Shown: in pieces, positions 1-11,674 of the stretch
Numbering within the stretch: position 1 is the first letter of the stretch
Layout: each line of letters begins with the position of its first letter
The notes under the pieces: model-generated
Told to the model about the DNA's origin: nothing
Databases searched by the model: none
Seen by the model: only the letters and a program-made list of their open reading frames with translations
Program-made: the position numbers and the translations under genes
Assembly: GCA_963170055.1 (NCBI GenBank)
Contig: CAUJGJ010000436.1
Coordinates: forward strand, 127,401-191,400
Source of the DNA: Halisarca cf. caerulea
Taxonomy: Eukaryota > Porifera > Demospongiae > Chondrillida > Halisarcidae
Length of the DNA: 64,000 nt
Direction: 5' to 3'

Positions 1-290
1 AGCGCAAAATTGGCAAAGTTCCTAAGATATGACAAATGAAATAGTAATTTGAACTTTCTAAGAAAGTTAAGTTTAAAATGTTACAAAGTTTCAATAAGTT
101 TTATCGCAAAGACAATTTTAGAAACATATCTTTAAAATTTAGCAAAGCGCAAAATTGGCAAAGTTACTAAGATATGACAAATGAAATAGTAATTTTAACT
201 TTCTAAGAAAGTTAAGTTAAAAATGTTACAAAGTTTCAATAAGTTTTATCGCAAAGACAATTTTAGAAACATAACTTTAAAATTAAGCAA

Positions 291-435
291 AGCGCAAAAT
301 TGGCAAAGTTCCTAAGATATGACAAATGAAATAGTAATTTTAACTTTCTAAGAAAGTTAAGTTTAAAATGTTACAAAGTTTCAATAAGTTTTATCGCAAA
401 GACAATTTTAGAAACATAACTTTAAAATTAAGCAA
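291..435 (+). repeat. Representative consensus-like 145-bp monomer
   Basis: This unit is close to the consensus and serves as the numbering reference. Landmarks by unit position: GCGC at 2-5, GGCAAAG at 12-18, CTAAGATATG at 22-31, GACAAAT at 31-37, an inverted repeat at 50-70, TTTAAA at 72-77 and again at 131-136, ATCGCAAAG at 103-111, AATTTTAG at 114-121. Common variable sites are 3 (C/T), 13 (G/A/C/T), 21 (C/G/T/A), 29 (A/T), 51 (T/G), 59 (T/G), 98 (G/T), 107 (C/T), 129 (A/T/C) and 140 (A/T). The stretch from about 60 to 97 is almost invariant across the array. Confidence 0.95.
340..360. other. Inverted repeat (9-bp arms, 3-bp loop) present in each monomer
   Basis: TTAACTTTC at 340-348 and GAAAGTTAA at 352-360 are perfect reverse complements around a TAA loop; the element sits at unit positions 50-70. 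It recurs in nearly every monomer. The common T-to-G change at unit position 51 shortens the arms to 7 bp. The T-to-G change at 59 changes only the loop and creates a TTCGAA site. Rarer changes (AAATTTC or AACTTTT in the left arm, GAAATTT in the right arm) break pairing. Whether it forms a cruciform in DNA or a hairpin in a transcript cannot be judged from sequence. Confidence 0.85.
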
Positions 436-1609
436 AGTGCAAAATTGGCAAAGTTTCTAAGATATGACAAATGACAAATGAAATAGTAATTTTAACTTTC
501 TAAGAAAGTTAAGTTTAAAATGTTACAAAGTTTCAATAAGTTTTATCGCAAAGACAATTTTAGAAACATATCTTTAAAATTAAGCAAAGCGCAAAATTGA
601 CAAAGTTCCTAAGATATGACAAATGAAATAGTAATTTTAACTTTCTAAGAAAGTTAAGTTTAAAATGTTACAAAGTTTCAATAAGTTTTATCGCAAAGAC
701 AATTTTAGAAACATAACTTTAAAATTAAGCAAAGTGCAAAATTGGCAAAGTTCCTAAGATATGACAAATGAAATAGTAATTTTAACTTTCTAAGAAAGTT
801 AAGTTTAAAATGTTACAAAGTTTCAATAAGTTTTATCGCAAAGACAATTTTAGAAACATAACTTTAAAATTAAGCAAAGTGCAAAATTGGCAAAGTTTCT
901 AAGATATGACAAATGACAAATGAAATAGTAATTTTAACTTTCTAAGAAAGTTAAGTTTAAAATGTTACAAAGTTTCAATAAGTTTTATCGCAAAGACAAT
1001 TTTAGAAACATATCTTTAAAATTAAGCAAAGCGCAAAATTGACAAAGTTCCTAAGATATGACAAATGAAATAGTAATTTTAACTTTCTAAGAAAGTTAAG
1101 TTTAAAATGTTACAAAGTTTCAATAAGTTTTATCGCAAAGACAATTTTAGAAACATAACTTTAAAATTAAGCAAAGTGCAAAATTGGCAAAGTTCCTAAG
1201 ATATGACAAATGAAATAGTAATTTTAACTTTCGAAGAAAGTTAAGTTTAAAATGTTACAAAGTTTCAATAAGTTTTATCGCAAAGACAATTTTAGAAACA
1301 TATCTTTAAAATTAAGCAAAGCGCAAAATTGGCAAAGTTCCTAAGATATGACAAATGAAATAGTAATTTTAAATTTCTAAGAAAGTTAAGTTTAAAATGT
1401 TTCAAAGTTTCAATAAGTTTAATCGCAAAGACAATTTTAGAAACATATGTTTAAAATTAAGCAAAGCGCAAAATTGGCAAAGTTGCTAAGATATGACAAA
1501 TGAAATAGTAATTTTAACTTTCTAAGAAAGTTAAGTTTAAAATGTTACAAAGTTTCAATAAGTTTTATCGCAAAGACAATTTTAGAAACATAACTTTAAA
1601 ATTAAGCAA

Positions 1610-4240
1610 AGTGCAAAATTGGCAAAGTTCCTAAGATATGACAAATGAAATAGTAATTTTAACTTTCGAAGAAAGTTAAGTTTAAAATGTTACAAAGTTT
1701 CAATAAGTTTTATCGCAAAGACAATTTTAGAAACATATCTTTAAAATTAAGCAAAGCGCAAAATTGGCAAAGTTCCTAAGATATGACAAATGAAATAGTA
1801 ATTTTAACTTTCTAAGAAAGTTAAGTTTAAAATGTTACAAAGTTTCAATAAGTTTAATCGCAAAGACAATTTTAGAAACATATGTTTAAAATTAAGCAAA
1901 GCGCAAAATTGGCAAAGTTCCTAAGATATGACAAATGAAATAGTAATTTGAACTTTCTAAGAAAGTTAAGTTTAAAATGTTACAAAGTTTCAATAAGTTT
2001 TATCGCAAAGACAATTTTAGAAACATATCTTTAAAATTAAGCAAAGCGCAAAATTGACAAAGTTCCTAAGATATGACAAATGAAATAGTAATTTTAACTT
2101 TCTAAGAAAGTTAAGTTTAAAATGTTACAAAGTTTCAATAAGTTTTATCGCAAAGACAATTTTAGAAACATAACTTTAAAATTAAGCAAAGTGCTAAATT
2201 GGCAAAGTTCCTAAGATATGACAAATGAAATAGTAATTTTAACTTTCTAAGAAAGTTAAGTTTAAAATGTTACAAAGTTTCAATAAGTTTTATCGCAAAG
2301 ACAATTTTAGAAACATAACTTTAAAATTAAGCAAAGTGCAAAATTGGCAAAGTTTCTAAGATATGACAAATGACAAATGAAATAGTAATTTTAACTTTCT
2401 AAGAAAGTTAAGTTTAAAATGTTACAAAGTTTCAATAAGTTTTATCGCAAAGACAATTTTAGAAACATAACTTTAAAATTAAGCAAAGTGCAAAATTGGC
2501 AAAGTTCCTAAGATATGACAAATGAAATAGTAATTTTAACTTTCGAAGAAAGTTAAGTTTAAAATGTTACAAAGTTTCAATAAGTTTTATCGCAAAGACA
2601 ATTTTAGAAACATATCTTTAAAATTAAGCAAAGCGCAAAATTGGCAAAGTTCCTAAGATATGACAAATGAAATAGTAATTTTAACTTTCTAAGAAAGTTA
2701 AGTTTAAAATGTTACAAAGTTTCAATAAGTTTAATCGCAAAGACAATTTTAGAAACATATGTTTAAAATTAAGCAAAGCGCAAAATTGGCAAAGTTCCTA
2801 AGATATGACAAATGAAATAGTAATTTGAACTTTCTAAGAAAGTTAAGTTTAAAATGTTACAAAGTTTCAATAAGTTTTATCGCAAAGACAATTTTAGAAA
2901 CATATCTTTAAAATTAAGCAAAGCGCAAAATTGACAAAGTTCCTAAGATATGACAAATGAAATAGTAATTTTAACTTTCTAAGAAAGTTAAGTTTAAAAT
3001 GTTACAAAGTTTCAATAAGTTTTATCGCAAAGACAATTTTAGAAACATAACTTTAAAATTAAGCAAAGTGCAAAATTGGCAAAGTTCCTAAGATATGACA
3101 AATGAAATAGTAATTTTAACTTTCTAAGAAAGTTAAGTTTAAAATGTTACAAAGTTTCAATAAGTTTTATCGCAAAGACAATTTTAGAAACATAACTTTA
3201 AAATTAAGCAAAGTGCAAAATTGGCAAAGTTTCTAAGATATGACAAATGACAAATGAAATAGTAATTTTAACTTTCTAAGAAAGTTAAGTTTAAAATGTT
3301 ACAAAGTTTCAATAAGTTTTATCGCAAAGACAATTTTAGAAACATAACTTTAAAATTAAGCAAAGTGCAAAATTGGCAAAGTTCCTAAGATATGACAAAT
3401 GAAATAGTAATTTTAACTTTCGAAGAAAGTTAAGTTTAAAATGTTACAAAGTTTCAATAAGTTTTATCGCAAAGACAATTTTAGAAACATATCTTTAAAA
3501 TTAAGCAAAGCGCAAAATTGGCAAAGTTCCTAAGATATGACAAATGAAATAGTAATTTTAACTTTCTAAGAAAGTTAAGTTTAAAATGTTACAAAGTTTC
3601 AATAAGTTTAATCGCAAAGACAATTTTAGAAACATATGTTTAAAATTAAGCAAAGCGCAAAATTGGCAAAGTTCCTAAGATATGACAAATGAAATAGTAA
3701 TTTGAACTTTCTAAGAAAGTTAAGTTTAAAATGTTACAAAGTTTCAATAAGTTTTATCGCAAAGACAATTTTAGAAACATATCTTTAAAATTAAGCAAAG
3801 CGCAAAATTGACAAAGTTCCTAAGATATGACAAATGAAATAGTAATTTTAACTTTCTAAGAAAGTTAAGTTTAAAATGTTACAAAGTTTCAATAAGTTTT
3901 ATCGCAAAGACAATTTTAGAAACATAACTTTAAAATTAAGCAAAGTGCAAAATTGGCAAAGTTCCTAAGATATGACAAATGAAATAGTAATTTTAACTTT
4001 CTAAGAAAGTTAAGTTTAAAATGTTACAAAGTTTCAATAAGTTTTATCGCAAAGACAATTTTAGAAACATAACTTTAAAATTAAGCAAAGTGCAAAATTG
4101 GCAAAGTTTCTAAGATATGACAAATGACAAATGAAATAGTAATTTTAACTTTCTAAGAAAGTTAAGTTTAAAATGTTACAAAGTTTCAATAAGTTTTATC
4201 GCAAAGACAATTTTAGAAACATATCTTTAAAATTAAGCAA
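1610..4240 (+). repeat. 877-bp six-monomer higher-order repeat, three tandem copies
   Basis: Copies run 1610-2486, 2487-3363 and 3364-4240, each five 145-bp units plus one 152-bp unit. Unit order: (1) T at 3 with TTCGAAG at 59; (2) TTTAATCG with CATATGTTT, the only units with an NdeI-type CATATG; (3) G at 51; (4) TTGACAAAG; (5) T at 3, C at 21; (6) T at 3, TTCTAAG and the doubled GACAAAT. Copies are nearly identical; the first has a private GTGCTAAATT in its fifth unit, and the third ends with T instead of A at position 129 of unit six, where it grades into the next block. Units at 1175 and 1320 look like a further degraded start of the same series. Confidence 0.92.
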
Positions 4241-4972
4241 AGCGCAAAATTGACAAAGTTCCTAAGATATGACAAATGAAATAGTAATTTTAACTTTCTA
4301 AGAAAGTTAAGTTTAAAATGTTACAAAGTTTCAATAAGTTTTATCGCAAAGACAATTTTAGAAACATATCTTTAAAATTAAGCAAAGCGCAAAATTGGCA
4401 AAGTTCCTAAGATTTGACAAATGAAATAGTAATTTTAACTTTCGAAGAAAGTTAAGTTTAAAATGTTACAAAGTTTCAATAAGTTTTATCGCAAAGACAA
4501 TTTTAGAAACATATCTTTAAAATTAAGCAAAGTGCAAAATTGGCAAAGTTTCTAAGATATGACAAATGACAAATGAAATAGTAATTTTAACTTTCTAAGA
4601 AAGTTAAGTTTAAAATGTTACAAAGTTTCAATAAGTTTTATCGCAAAGACAATTTTAGAAACATATCTTTAAAATTAAGCAAAGCGCAAAATTGACAAAG
4701 TTCCTTAGATATGAAAAATGAAATAGTAATTTTAAATTTCTAAGAAAGTTAAGTTTAAAATGTTACAAAGTTTCAATAAGTTTTATCGCAAAGACAATTT
4801 TAGAAACATAACTTTAAAATTAAGCAAAGTGCAAAATTGGCAAAGTTGCTAAGATATGACAAATGAAATAGTAATTTTAACTTTCTAAGAAAGTTAAGTT
4901 TAAAATGTTACAAAGTTTCAATAAGTTTTATCGCAAAGACAATTTTAGAAACATATCTTTAAAATTAAGCAA
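4089..4972 (+). repeat. 884-bp six-monomer block, copy 1 (copy 2 at 6430-7313)
   Basis: Six units in order: 152-bp type; TTGACAAAG; GATTTGAC with TTCGAAG; 152-bp type; a unit combining TTGAC, CCTTAG, GAAAAATG and TAAATTTC; then T at 3 with TTGCTAAG. The same order is found at 6430-7313, 2341 bp away, with the same length because each copy has two 152-bp units. It overlaps the last unit of the preceding 877-bp repeat, so the boundary between the two families lies inside a shared monomer type. Confidence 0.85.
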
Positions 4973-5117
4973 AGCGCAAAATTGGCAAAGTTCCTAAGAT
5001 ATGACAAATGAAATAGTAATTTTAACTTTCTAAGAAAGTTAAGTTTAAAATGTTACAAAGTTTCAATAATTTTTATCGTAAAGACAATTTTAGAAATATA
5101 ACTTTAAAATTAAGCAA

Positions 5118-6284
5118 AGCGCAAAATTGGCAAAGTTCCTAAGATATGACAAATGAAATAGTAATTTTAACTTTCTAAGAAAGTTAAGTTTAAAATGTTA
5201 CAAAGTTTCAATAAGTTTTATCGCAAAGACAATTTTAGAAACATACCTTTAAAATTAAGCAAAGCGCAAAATTGGCAAAGTTCCTAAGATATGACAAATG
5301 AAACAGTAATTTGAACTTTCTAAGAAAGTTAAGTTTAAAATGTTACAAAGTTTCAATAAGTTTTATCGCAAAGACAATTTTAGAAACATATCTTTAAAAT
5401 TAAGCAAAGCGCAAAATTGGCAAAGTTCCTAAGATATGACAAATGAAATAGTAATTTGAACTTTCTAAGAAAGTTAAGTTTAAAATGTTACAAAGTTTCA
5501 ATAAGTTTTATCGCAAAGACAATTTTAGAAACATATCTTTAAAATTAAGCAAAGCGCAAAATTGGCAAAGTTCCTAAGATATGACAAATGAAATAGTAAT
5601 TTTAACTTTCTAAGAAAGTTAAGTTTAAAATGTTACAAAGTTTCAATAAGTTTTATCGCAAAGACAATTTTAGAAACATATCTTTAAAATTAAGCAAAGC
5701 GCAAAATTGGCAAAGTTCCTAAGATATGACAAATGAAATAGTAATTTTAACTTTCTAAGAAAGTTAAGTTTAAAATGTTACAAAGTTTCAATAAGTTTTA
5801 TCGCAAAGACAATTTTAGAAACATATCTTTAAAATTAAGCAAAGCGCAAAATTGGCAAAGTTCCTAAGATATGACAAATGAAATAGTAATTTTAACTTTC
5901 TAAGAAAGTTAAGTTTAAAATGTTACAAAGTTTCAATAAGTTTTATCGCAAAGACAATTTTAGAAACATAACTTTAAAATTAAGCAAAGTGCAAAATTGG
6001 CAAAGTTTCTAAGATATGACAAATGACAAATGAAATAGTAATTTTAACTTTCTAAGAAAGTTAAGTTTAAAATGTTACAAAGTTTCAATAAGTTTTATCG
6101 CAAAGACAATTTTAGAAACATATCTTTAAAATTAAGCAAAGCGCAAAATTGACAAAGTTCCTTAGATATGAAAAATGAAATAGTAATTTTAAATTTCTAA
6201 GAAAGTTAAGTTTAAAATCTTACAAAGTTTCAATAAGTTTTATCGCAAAGACAATTTTAGAAACATAACTTTAAAATTAAGCAA
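5118..6284 (+). repeat. 1167-bp eight-monomer block, copy 1
   Basis: Eight units: C at 129; a unit with GAAACAG at 38-44; G at 51; two plain units; a unit with A at 129; a 152-bp unit; then the CCTTAG and GAAAAATG unit that also has AAAATCTT at position 80. The rare GAAACAG and AAAATCTT markers make the match to 8046-9212 specific. The preceding unit (4973) has the linked changes AATAATTTTT, CGTAAAG and AAATATAAC that recur at 9358. Confidence 0.88.
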
Positions 6285-6429
6285 AGTGCAAAATTGGCAA
6301 AGTTGCTAAGATATGACAAATGAAATAGTAATTTTAACTTTCTAAGAAAGTTAAGTTTAAAATGTTACAAAGTTTCAATAAGTTTTATCGCAAAGACAAT
6401 TTTAGAAACATAACTTTAAAATTAAGCAA

Positions 6430-7313
6430 AGTGCAAAATTGGCAAAGTTTCTAAGATATGACAAATGACAAATGAAATAGTAATTTTAACTTTCTAAGAA
6501 AGTTAAGTTTAAAATGTTACAAAGTTTCAATAAGTTTTATCGCAAAGACAATTTTAGAAACATATCTTTAAAATTAAGCAAAGCGCAAAATTGACAAAGT
6601 TCCTAAGATATGACAAATGAAATAGTAATTTTAACTTTCTAAGAAAGTTAAGTTTAAAATGTTACAAAGTTTCAATAAGTTTTATCGCAAAGACAATTTT
6701 AGAAACATATCTTTAAAATTAAGCAAAGCGCAAAATTGGCAAAGTTCCTAAGATTTGACAAATGAAATAGTAATTTTAACTTTCGAAGAAAGTTAAGTTT
6801 AAAATGTTACAAAGTTTCAATAAGTTTTATCGCAAAGACAATTTTAGAAACATATCTTTAAAATTAAGCAAAGTGCAAAATTGGCAAAGTTTCTAAGATA
6901 TGACAAATGACAAATGAAATAGTAATTTTAACTTTCTAAGAAAGTTAAGTTTAAAATGTTACAAAGTTTCAATAAGTTTTATCGCAAAGACAATTTTAGA
7001 AACATATCTTTAAAATTAAGCAAAGCGCAAAATTGACAAAGTTCCTTAGATATGAAAAATGAAATAGTAATTTTAAATTTCTAAGAAAGTTAAGTTTAAA
7101 ATGTTACAAAGTTTCAATAAGTTTTATCGCAAAGACAATTTTAGAAACATAACTTTAAAATTAAGCAAAGTGCAAAATTGGCAAAGTTGCTAAGATATGA
7201 CAAATGAAATAGTAATTTTAACTTTCTAAGAAAGTTAAGTTTAAAATGTTACAAAGTTTCAATAAGTTTTATCGCAAAGACAATTTTAGAAACATATCTT
7301 TAAAATTAAGCAA
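6430..7313 (+). repeat. 884-bp six-monomer block, copy 2
   Basis: Same ordered types as 4089-4972, including GATTTGAC with TTCGAAG in unit three and the CCTTAG and GAAAAATG unit in fifth place. It is followed by units at 7314, 7459, 7604 and 7756 that repeat the 152-bp then CCTTAG pairing once more, so this pairing occurs five times between 4531 and 9212. Confidence 0.83.
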
Positions 7314-8045
7314 AGCGCAAAATTGGCAAAGTTCCTAAGATATGACAAATGAAATAGTAATTTTAACTTTCTAAGAAAGTTAAGTTTAAAATGTTACAAA
7401 GTTTCAATAAGTTTTATCGCAAAGACAATTTTAGAAACATATCTTTAAAATTAAGCAAAGCGCAAAATTGGCAAAGTTCCTAAGATATGACAAATGAAAT
7501 AGTAATTTTAACTTTCTAAGAAAGTTAAGTTTAAAATGTTACAAAGTTTCAATAAGTTTTATCGCAAAGACAATTTTAGAAACATAACTTTAAAATTAAG
7601 CAAAGTGCAAAATTGGCAAAGTTTCTAAGATATGACAAATGACAAATGAAATAGTAATTTTAACTTTCTAAGAAAGTTAAGTTTAAAATGTTACAAAGTT
7701 TCAATAAGTTTTATCGCAAAGACAATTTTAGAAACATATCTTTAAAATTAAGCAAAGCGCAAAATTGACAAAGTTCCTTAGATATGAAAAATGAAATAGT
7801 AATTTTAAATTTCTAAGAAAGTTAAGTTTAAAATCTTACAAAGTTTCAATAAGTTTTATCGCAAAGACAATTTTAGAAACATAACTTTAAAATTAAGCAA
7901 AGTGCAAAATTGGCAAAGTTGCTAAGATATGACAAATGAAATAGTAATTTTAACTTTCTAAGAAAGTTAAGTTTAAAATGTTACAAAGTTTCAATAAGTT
8001 TTATCGCAAAGACAATTTTAGAAACATATCTTTAAAATTAAGCAA

Positions 8046-9212
8046 AGCGCAAAATTGGCAAAGTTCCTAAGATATGACAAATGAAATAGTAATTTTAACT
8101 TTCTAAGAAAGTTAAGTTTAAAATGTTACAAAGTTTCAATAAGTTTTATCGCAAAGACAATTTTAGAAACATACCTTTAAAATTAAGCAAAGCGCAAAAT
8201 TGGCAAAGTTCCTAAGATATGACAAATGAAACAGTAATTTGAACTTTCTAAGAAAGTTAAGTTTAAAATGTTACAAAGTTTCAATAAGTTTTATCGCAAA
8301 GACAATTTTAGAAACATATCTTTAAAATTAAGCAAAGCGCAAAATTGGCAAAGTTCCTAAGATATGACAAATGAAATAGTAATTTGAACTTTCTAAGAAA
8401 GTTAAGTTTAAAATGTTACAAAGTTTCAATAAGTTTTATCGCAAAGACAATTTTAGAAACATATCTTTAAAATTAAGCAAAGCGCAAAATTGCCAAAGTT
8501 CCTAAGATATGACAAATGAAATAGTAATTTTAACTTTCTAAGAAAGTTAAATTTAAAATGTTACAAAGTTTCAATAAGTTTTATCGCAAAGACAATTTTA
8601 GAAACATATCTTTAAAATTAAGCAAAGCGCAAAATTGGCAAAGTTCCTAAGATATGACAAATGAAATAGTAATTTTAACTTTCTAAGAAAGTTAAGTTTA
8701 AAATGTTACAAAGTTTCAATAAGTTTTATCGCAAAGACAATTTTAGAAACATATCTTTAAAATTAAGCAAAGCGCAAAATTGGCAAAGTTCCTAAGATAT
8801 GACAAATGAAATAGTAATTTTAACTTTCTAAGAAAGTTAAGTTTAAAATGTTACAAAGTTTCAATAAGTTTTATCGCAAAGACAATTTTAGAAACATAAC
8901 TTTAAAATTAAGCAAAGTGCAAAATTGGCAAAGTTTCTAAGATATGACAAATGACAAATGAAATAGTAATTTTAACTTTCTAAGAAAGTTAAGTTTAAAA
9001 TGTTACAAAGTTTCAATAAGTTTTATCGCAAAGACAATTTTAGAAACATATCTTTAAAATTAAGCAAAGCGCAAAATTGACAAAGTTCCTTAGATATGAA
9101 AAATGAAATAGTAATTTTAAATTTCTAAGAAAGTTAAGTTTAAAATCTTACAAAGTTTCAATAAGTTTTATCGCAAAGACAATTTTAGAAACATAACTTT
9201 AAAATTAAGCAA
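8046..9212 (+). repeat. 1167-bp eight-monomer block, copy 2
   Basis: Matches 5118-6284 unit for unit at an offset of 2928 bp. The fourth unit (8481) has gained TTGCCAAAG at position 13 and AAATTTAAAATG at 69-80, which the first copy lacks, so these changes arose or were converted in after the duplication. The unit after the block (9213) has T at 129, whereas the one after copy 1 has A. Confidence 0.87.
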
Positions 9213-9647
9213 AGTGCAAAATTGGCAAAGTTGCTAAGATATGACAAATGAAATAGTAATTTTAACTTTCTAAGAAAGTTAAGTTTAAAATGTTACAAAG
9301 TTTCAATAAGTTTTATCGCAAAGACAATTTTAGAAACATATCTTTAAAATTAAGCAAAGCGCAAAATTGGCAAAGTTCCTAAGATATGACAAATGAAATA
9401 GTAATTTTAACTTTCTAAGAAAGTTAAGTTTAAAATGTTACAAAGTTTCAATAATTTTTATCGTAAAGACAATTTTAGAAATATAACTTTAAAATTAAGC
9501 AAAGCGCAAAATTGGCAAAGTTCCTAAGATATGACAAATGAAATAGTAATTTTAACTTTTTAAGAAAGTTAAGTTTAAAATGTTACAAAGTTTCAATAAG
9601 TTTTATCGCAAAGACAATTTTAGAAACATATCTTTAAAATTTAGCAA

Positions 9648-10379
9648 AGCGCAAAATTGGCAAAGTTCCTAAGATATGACAAATGAAATAGTAATTTGAA
9701 CTTTCTAAGAAAGTTAAGTTTAAAATGTTACAAAGTTTCAATAAGTTTTATCGCAAAGACAATTTTAGAAACATATCTTTAAAATTTAGCAAAGCGCAAA
9801 ATTGGCAAAGTTACTAAGATATGACAAATGAAATAGTAATTTTAACTTTCTAAGAAAGTTAAGTTAAAAATGTTACAAAGTTTCAATAAGTTTTATCGCA
9901 AAGACAATTTTAGAAACATAACTTTAAAATTAAGCAAAGCGCAAAATTGGCAAAGTTCCTAAGATATGACAAATGAAATAGTAATTTTAACTTTCTAAGA
10001 AAGTTAAGTTTAAAATGTTACAAAGTTTCAATAAGTTTTATCGCAAAGACAATTTTAGAAACATAACTTTAAAATTAAGCAAAGTGCAAAATTGGCAAAG
10101 TTTCTAAGATATGACAAATGACAAATGAAATAGTAATTTTAACTTTCTAAGAAAGTTAAGTTTAAAATGTTACAAAGTTTCAATAAGTTTTATCGCAAAG
10201 ACAATTTTAGAAACATATCTTTAAAATTAAGCAAAGCGCAAAATTGACAAAGTTCCTAAGATATGACAAATGAAATAGTAATTTTAACTTTCTAAGAAAG
10301 TTAAGTTTAAAATGTTACAAAGTTTCAATAAGTTTTATCGCAAAGACAATTTTAGAAACATAACTTTAAAATTAAGCAA
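9648..10379 (+). repeat. Five-monomer block, copy 2 of the window-start segment
   Basis: Reproduces 1-732 in order, including the rare ACTAAG with TTAAAAATG unit at 9793 and the 152-bp unit at 10083. The unit before it (9503) has AACTTTTTAAG and T at 140. After the block come a TTCGAAG unit (10380) and a TTTAATCG with CATATGTTT unit (10525), the same pair that opens the 877-bp repeat, so this region carries a second, partial copy of the left-hand domain. Confidence 0.9.
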
Positions 10380-10669
10380 AGTGCAAAATTGGCAAAGTTC
10401 CTAAGATATGACAAATGAAATAGTAATTTTAACTTTCGAAGAAAGTTAAGTTTAAAATGTTACAAAGTTTCAATAAGTTTTATCGCAAAGACAATTTTAG
10501 AAACATATCTTTAAAATTAAGCAAAGCGCAAAATTGGCAAAGTTCCTAAGATATGACAAATGAAATAGTAATTTTAACTTTCTAAGAAAGTTAAGTTTAA
10601 AATGTTACAAAGTTTCAATAAGTTTAATCGTAAAGACAATTTTAGAAACATATGTTTAAAATTAAGCAA

Positions 10670-10797
10670 AGCGCAAAATTGGCAAAGTTCCTAAGATATG
10701 ACAAATGAAATAGTAATTTGAACTTTCTAAGAAAGTTAAGTTTAAATAAGTTTTATCGCAAAGACAATTTTAGAAACATAACTTTAAAATTCAGCAA
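10670..10797 (+). repeat. Truncated 128-bp monomer (17-bp internal deletion)
   Basis: GTTTAAATAAG at 10740-10750 replaces the normal stretch in which AAAATG, TTACAAAG and TTTCAATAAG follow GTTT. Seventeen bases are missing, with a 2-bp AA overlap at the join. It is the largest length change in the window and is present once, so it has not been spread by array homogenisation. The next unit begins after AATTCAGC rather than AATTAAGC, a private change. Confidence 0.93.
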
Positions 10798-11674
10798 AGC
10801 GCAAAATTGGCAAAGTTCCTAAGATATGACAAATGAAGTAGTAATTTTAACTTTCTAAGAAAGTTAAGTTTAAAATGTTACAAAGTTTCAATAAGTTTTA
10901 TCGCAAAGACAATTTTAGAAACATACCTTTAAAATTAAGCAAAGCGCAAAATTGGCAAAGTTCCTAAGATATGACAAATGAAATAGTAATTTGAACTTTC
11001 TAAGATAGTTAAGTTTAAAATGTTACAAAGTTTCAATAAGTTTTATCGCAAAGACAATTTTAGAAACATATCTTTAAAATTAAGCAAAGCGCAAAATTGG
11101 CAAAGTTCCTAAGATATGACAAATGAAATAGTAATTTTAACTTTCTAAGAAAGTTAAGTTTAAAATGTTACAAAGTTTTAATAAGTTTTATCGCAAAGAC
11201 AATTTTAGAAACATATCTTTAAAATTTAGCAAAGCGCAAAATTGGCAAAGTTACTAAGATATGACAAATGAAATAGTAATTTTAACTTTCTAAGAAAGTT
11301 AAGTTTAAAATGTTACAAAGTTTCAATAAGTTTTATCGCAAAGACAATTTTAGAAACATAACTTTAAAATTAAGCAAAGCGCAAAATTGGCAAAGTTCCT
11401 AAGATATGACAAATGAAATAGTAATTTTAACTTTCCAAGAAAGTTAAGTTTAAAATGTTACAAAGTTTCAATAAGTTTTATCGCAAAGACAATTTTAGAA
11501 ACATAACTTTAAAATTAAGCAAAGTGCAAAATTGGCAAAGTTTCTAAGATATGACAAATGACAAATGAAATAGTAATTTTAACTTTCTAAGAAAGTTAAG
11601 TTTAAAATGTTACAAAGTTTCAATAAGTTTTATCGCAAAGACAATTTTAGAAACATATCTTTAAAATTAAGCAA

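Larger units (their letters stand above)
1..732 (+). repeat. Five-monomer block, copy 1 of a dispersed duplication
   Basis: Units starting at 1, 146, 291, 436 and 588 carry an ordered set of variants: G at 51 with T at 140; ACTAAG at 21 with TTAAAAATG at 71-80; a plain unit; a 152-bp unit with TTCTAAG; then TTGACAAAG at 13. The same string in the same order starts at 9648. The 152-bp unit has GACAAAT written twice, at 466-472 and 473-479. Confidence 0.9.

Noticed and set aside
291..435. Phased A-tracts causing intrinsic curvature
   Set aside because: A and T runs are frequent, but their spacing in the unit does not follow a consistent 10-11 bp step by eye.
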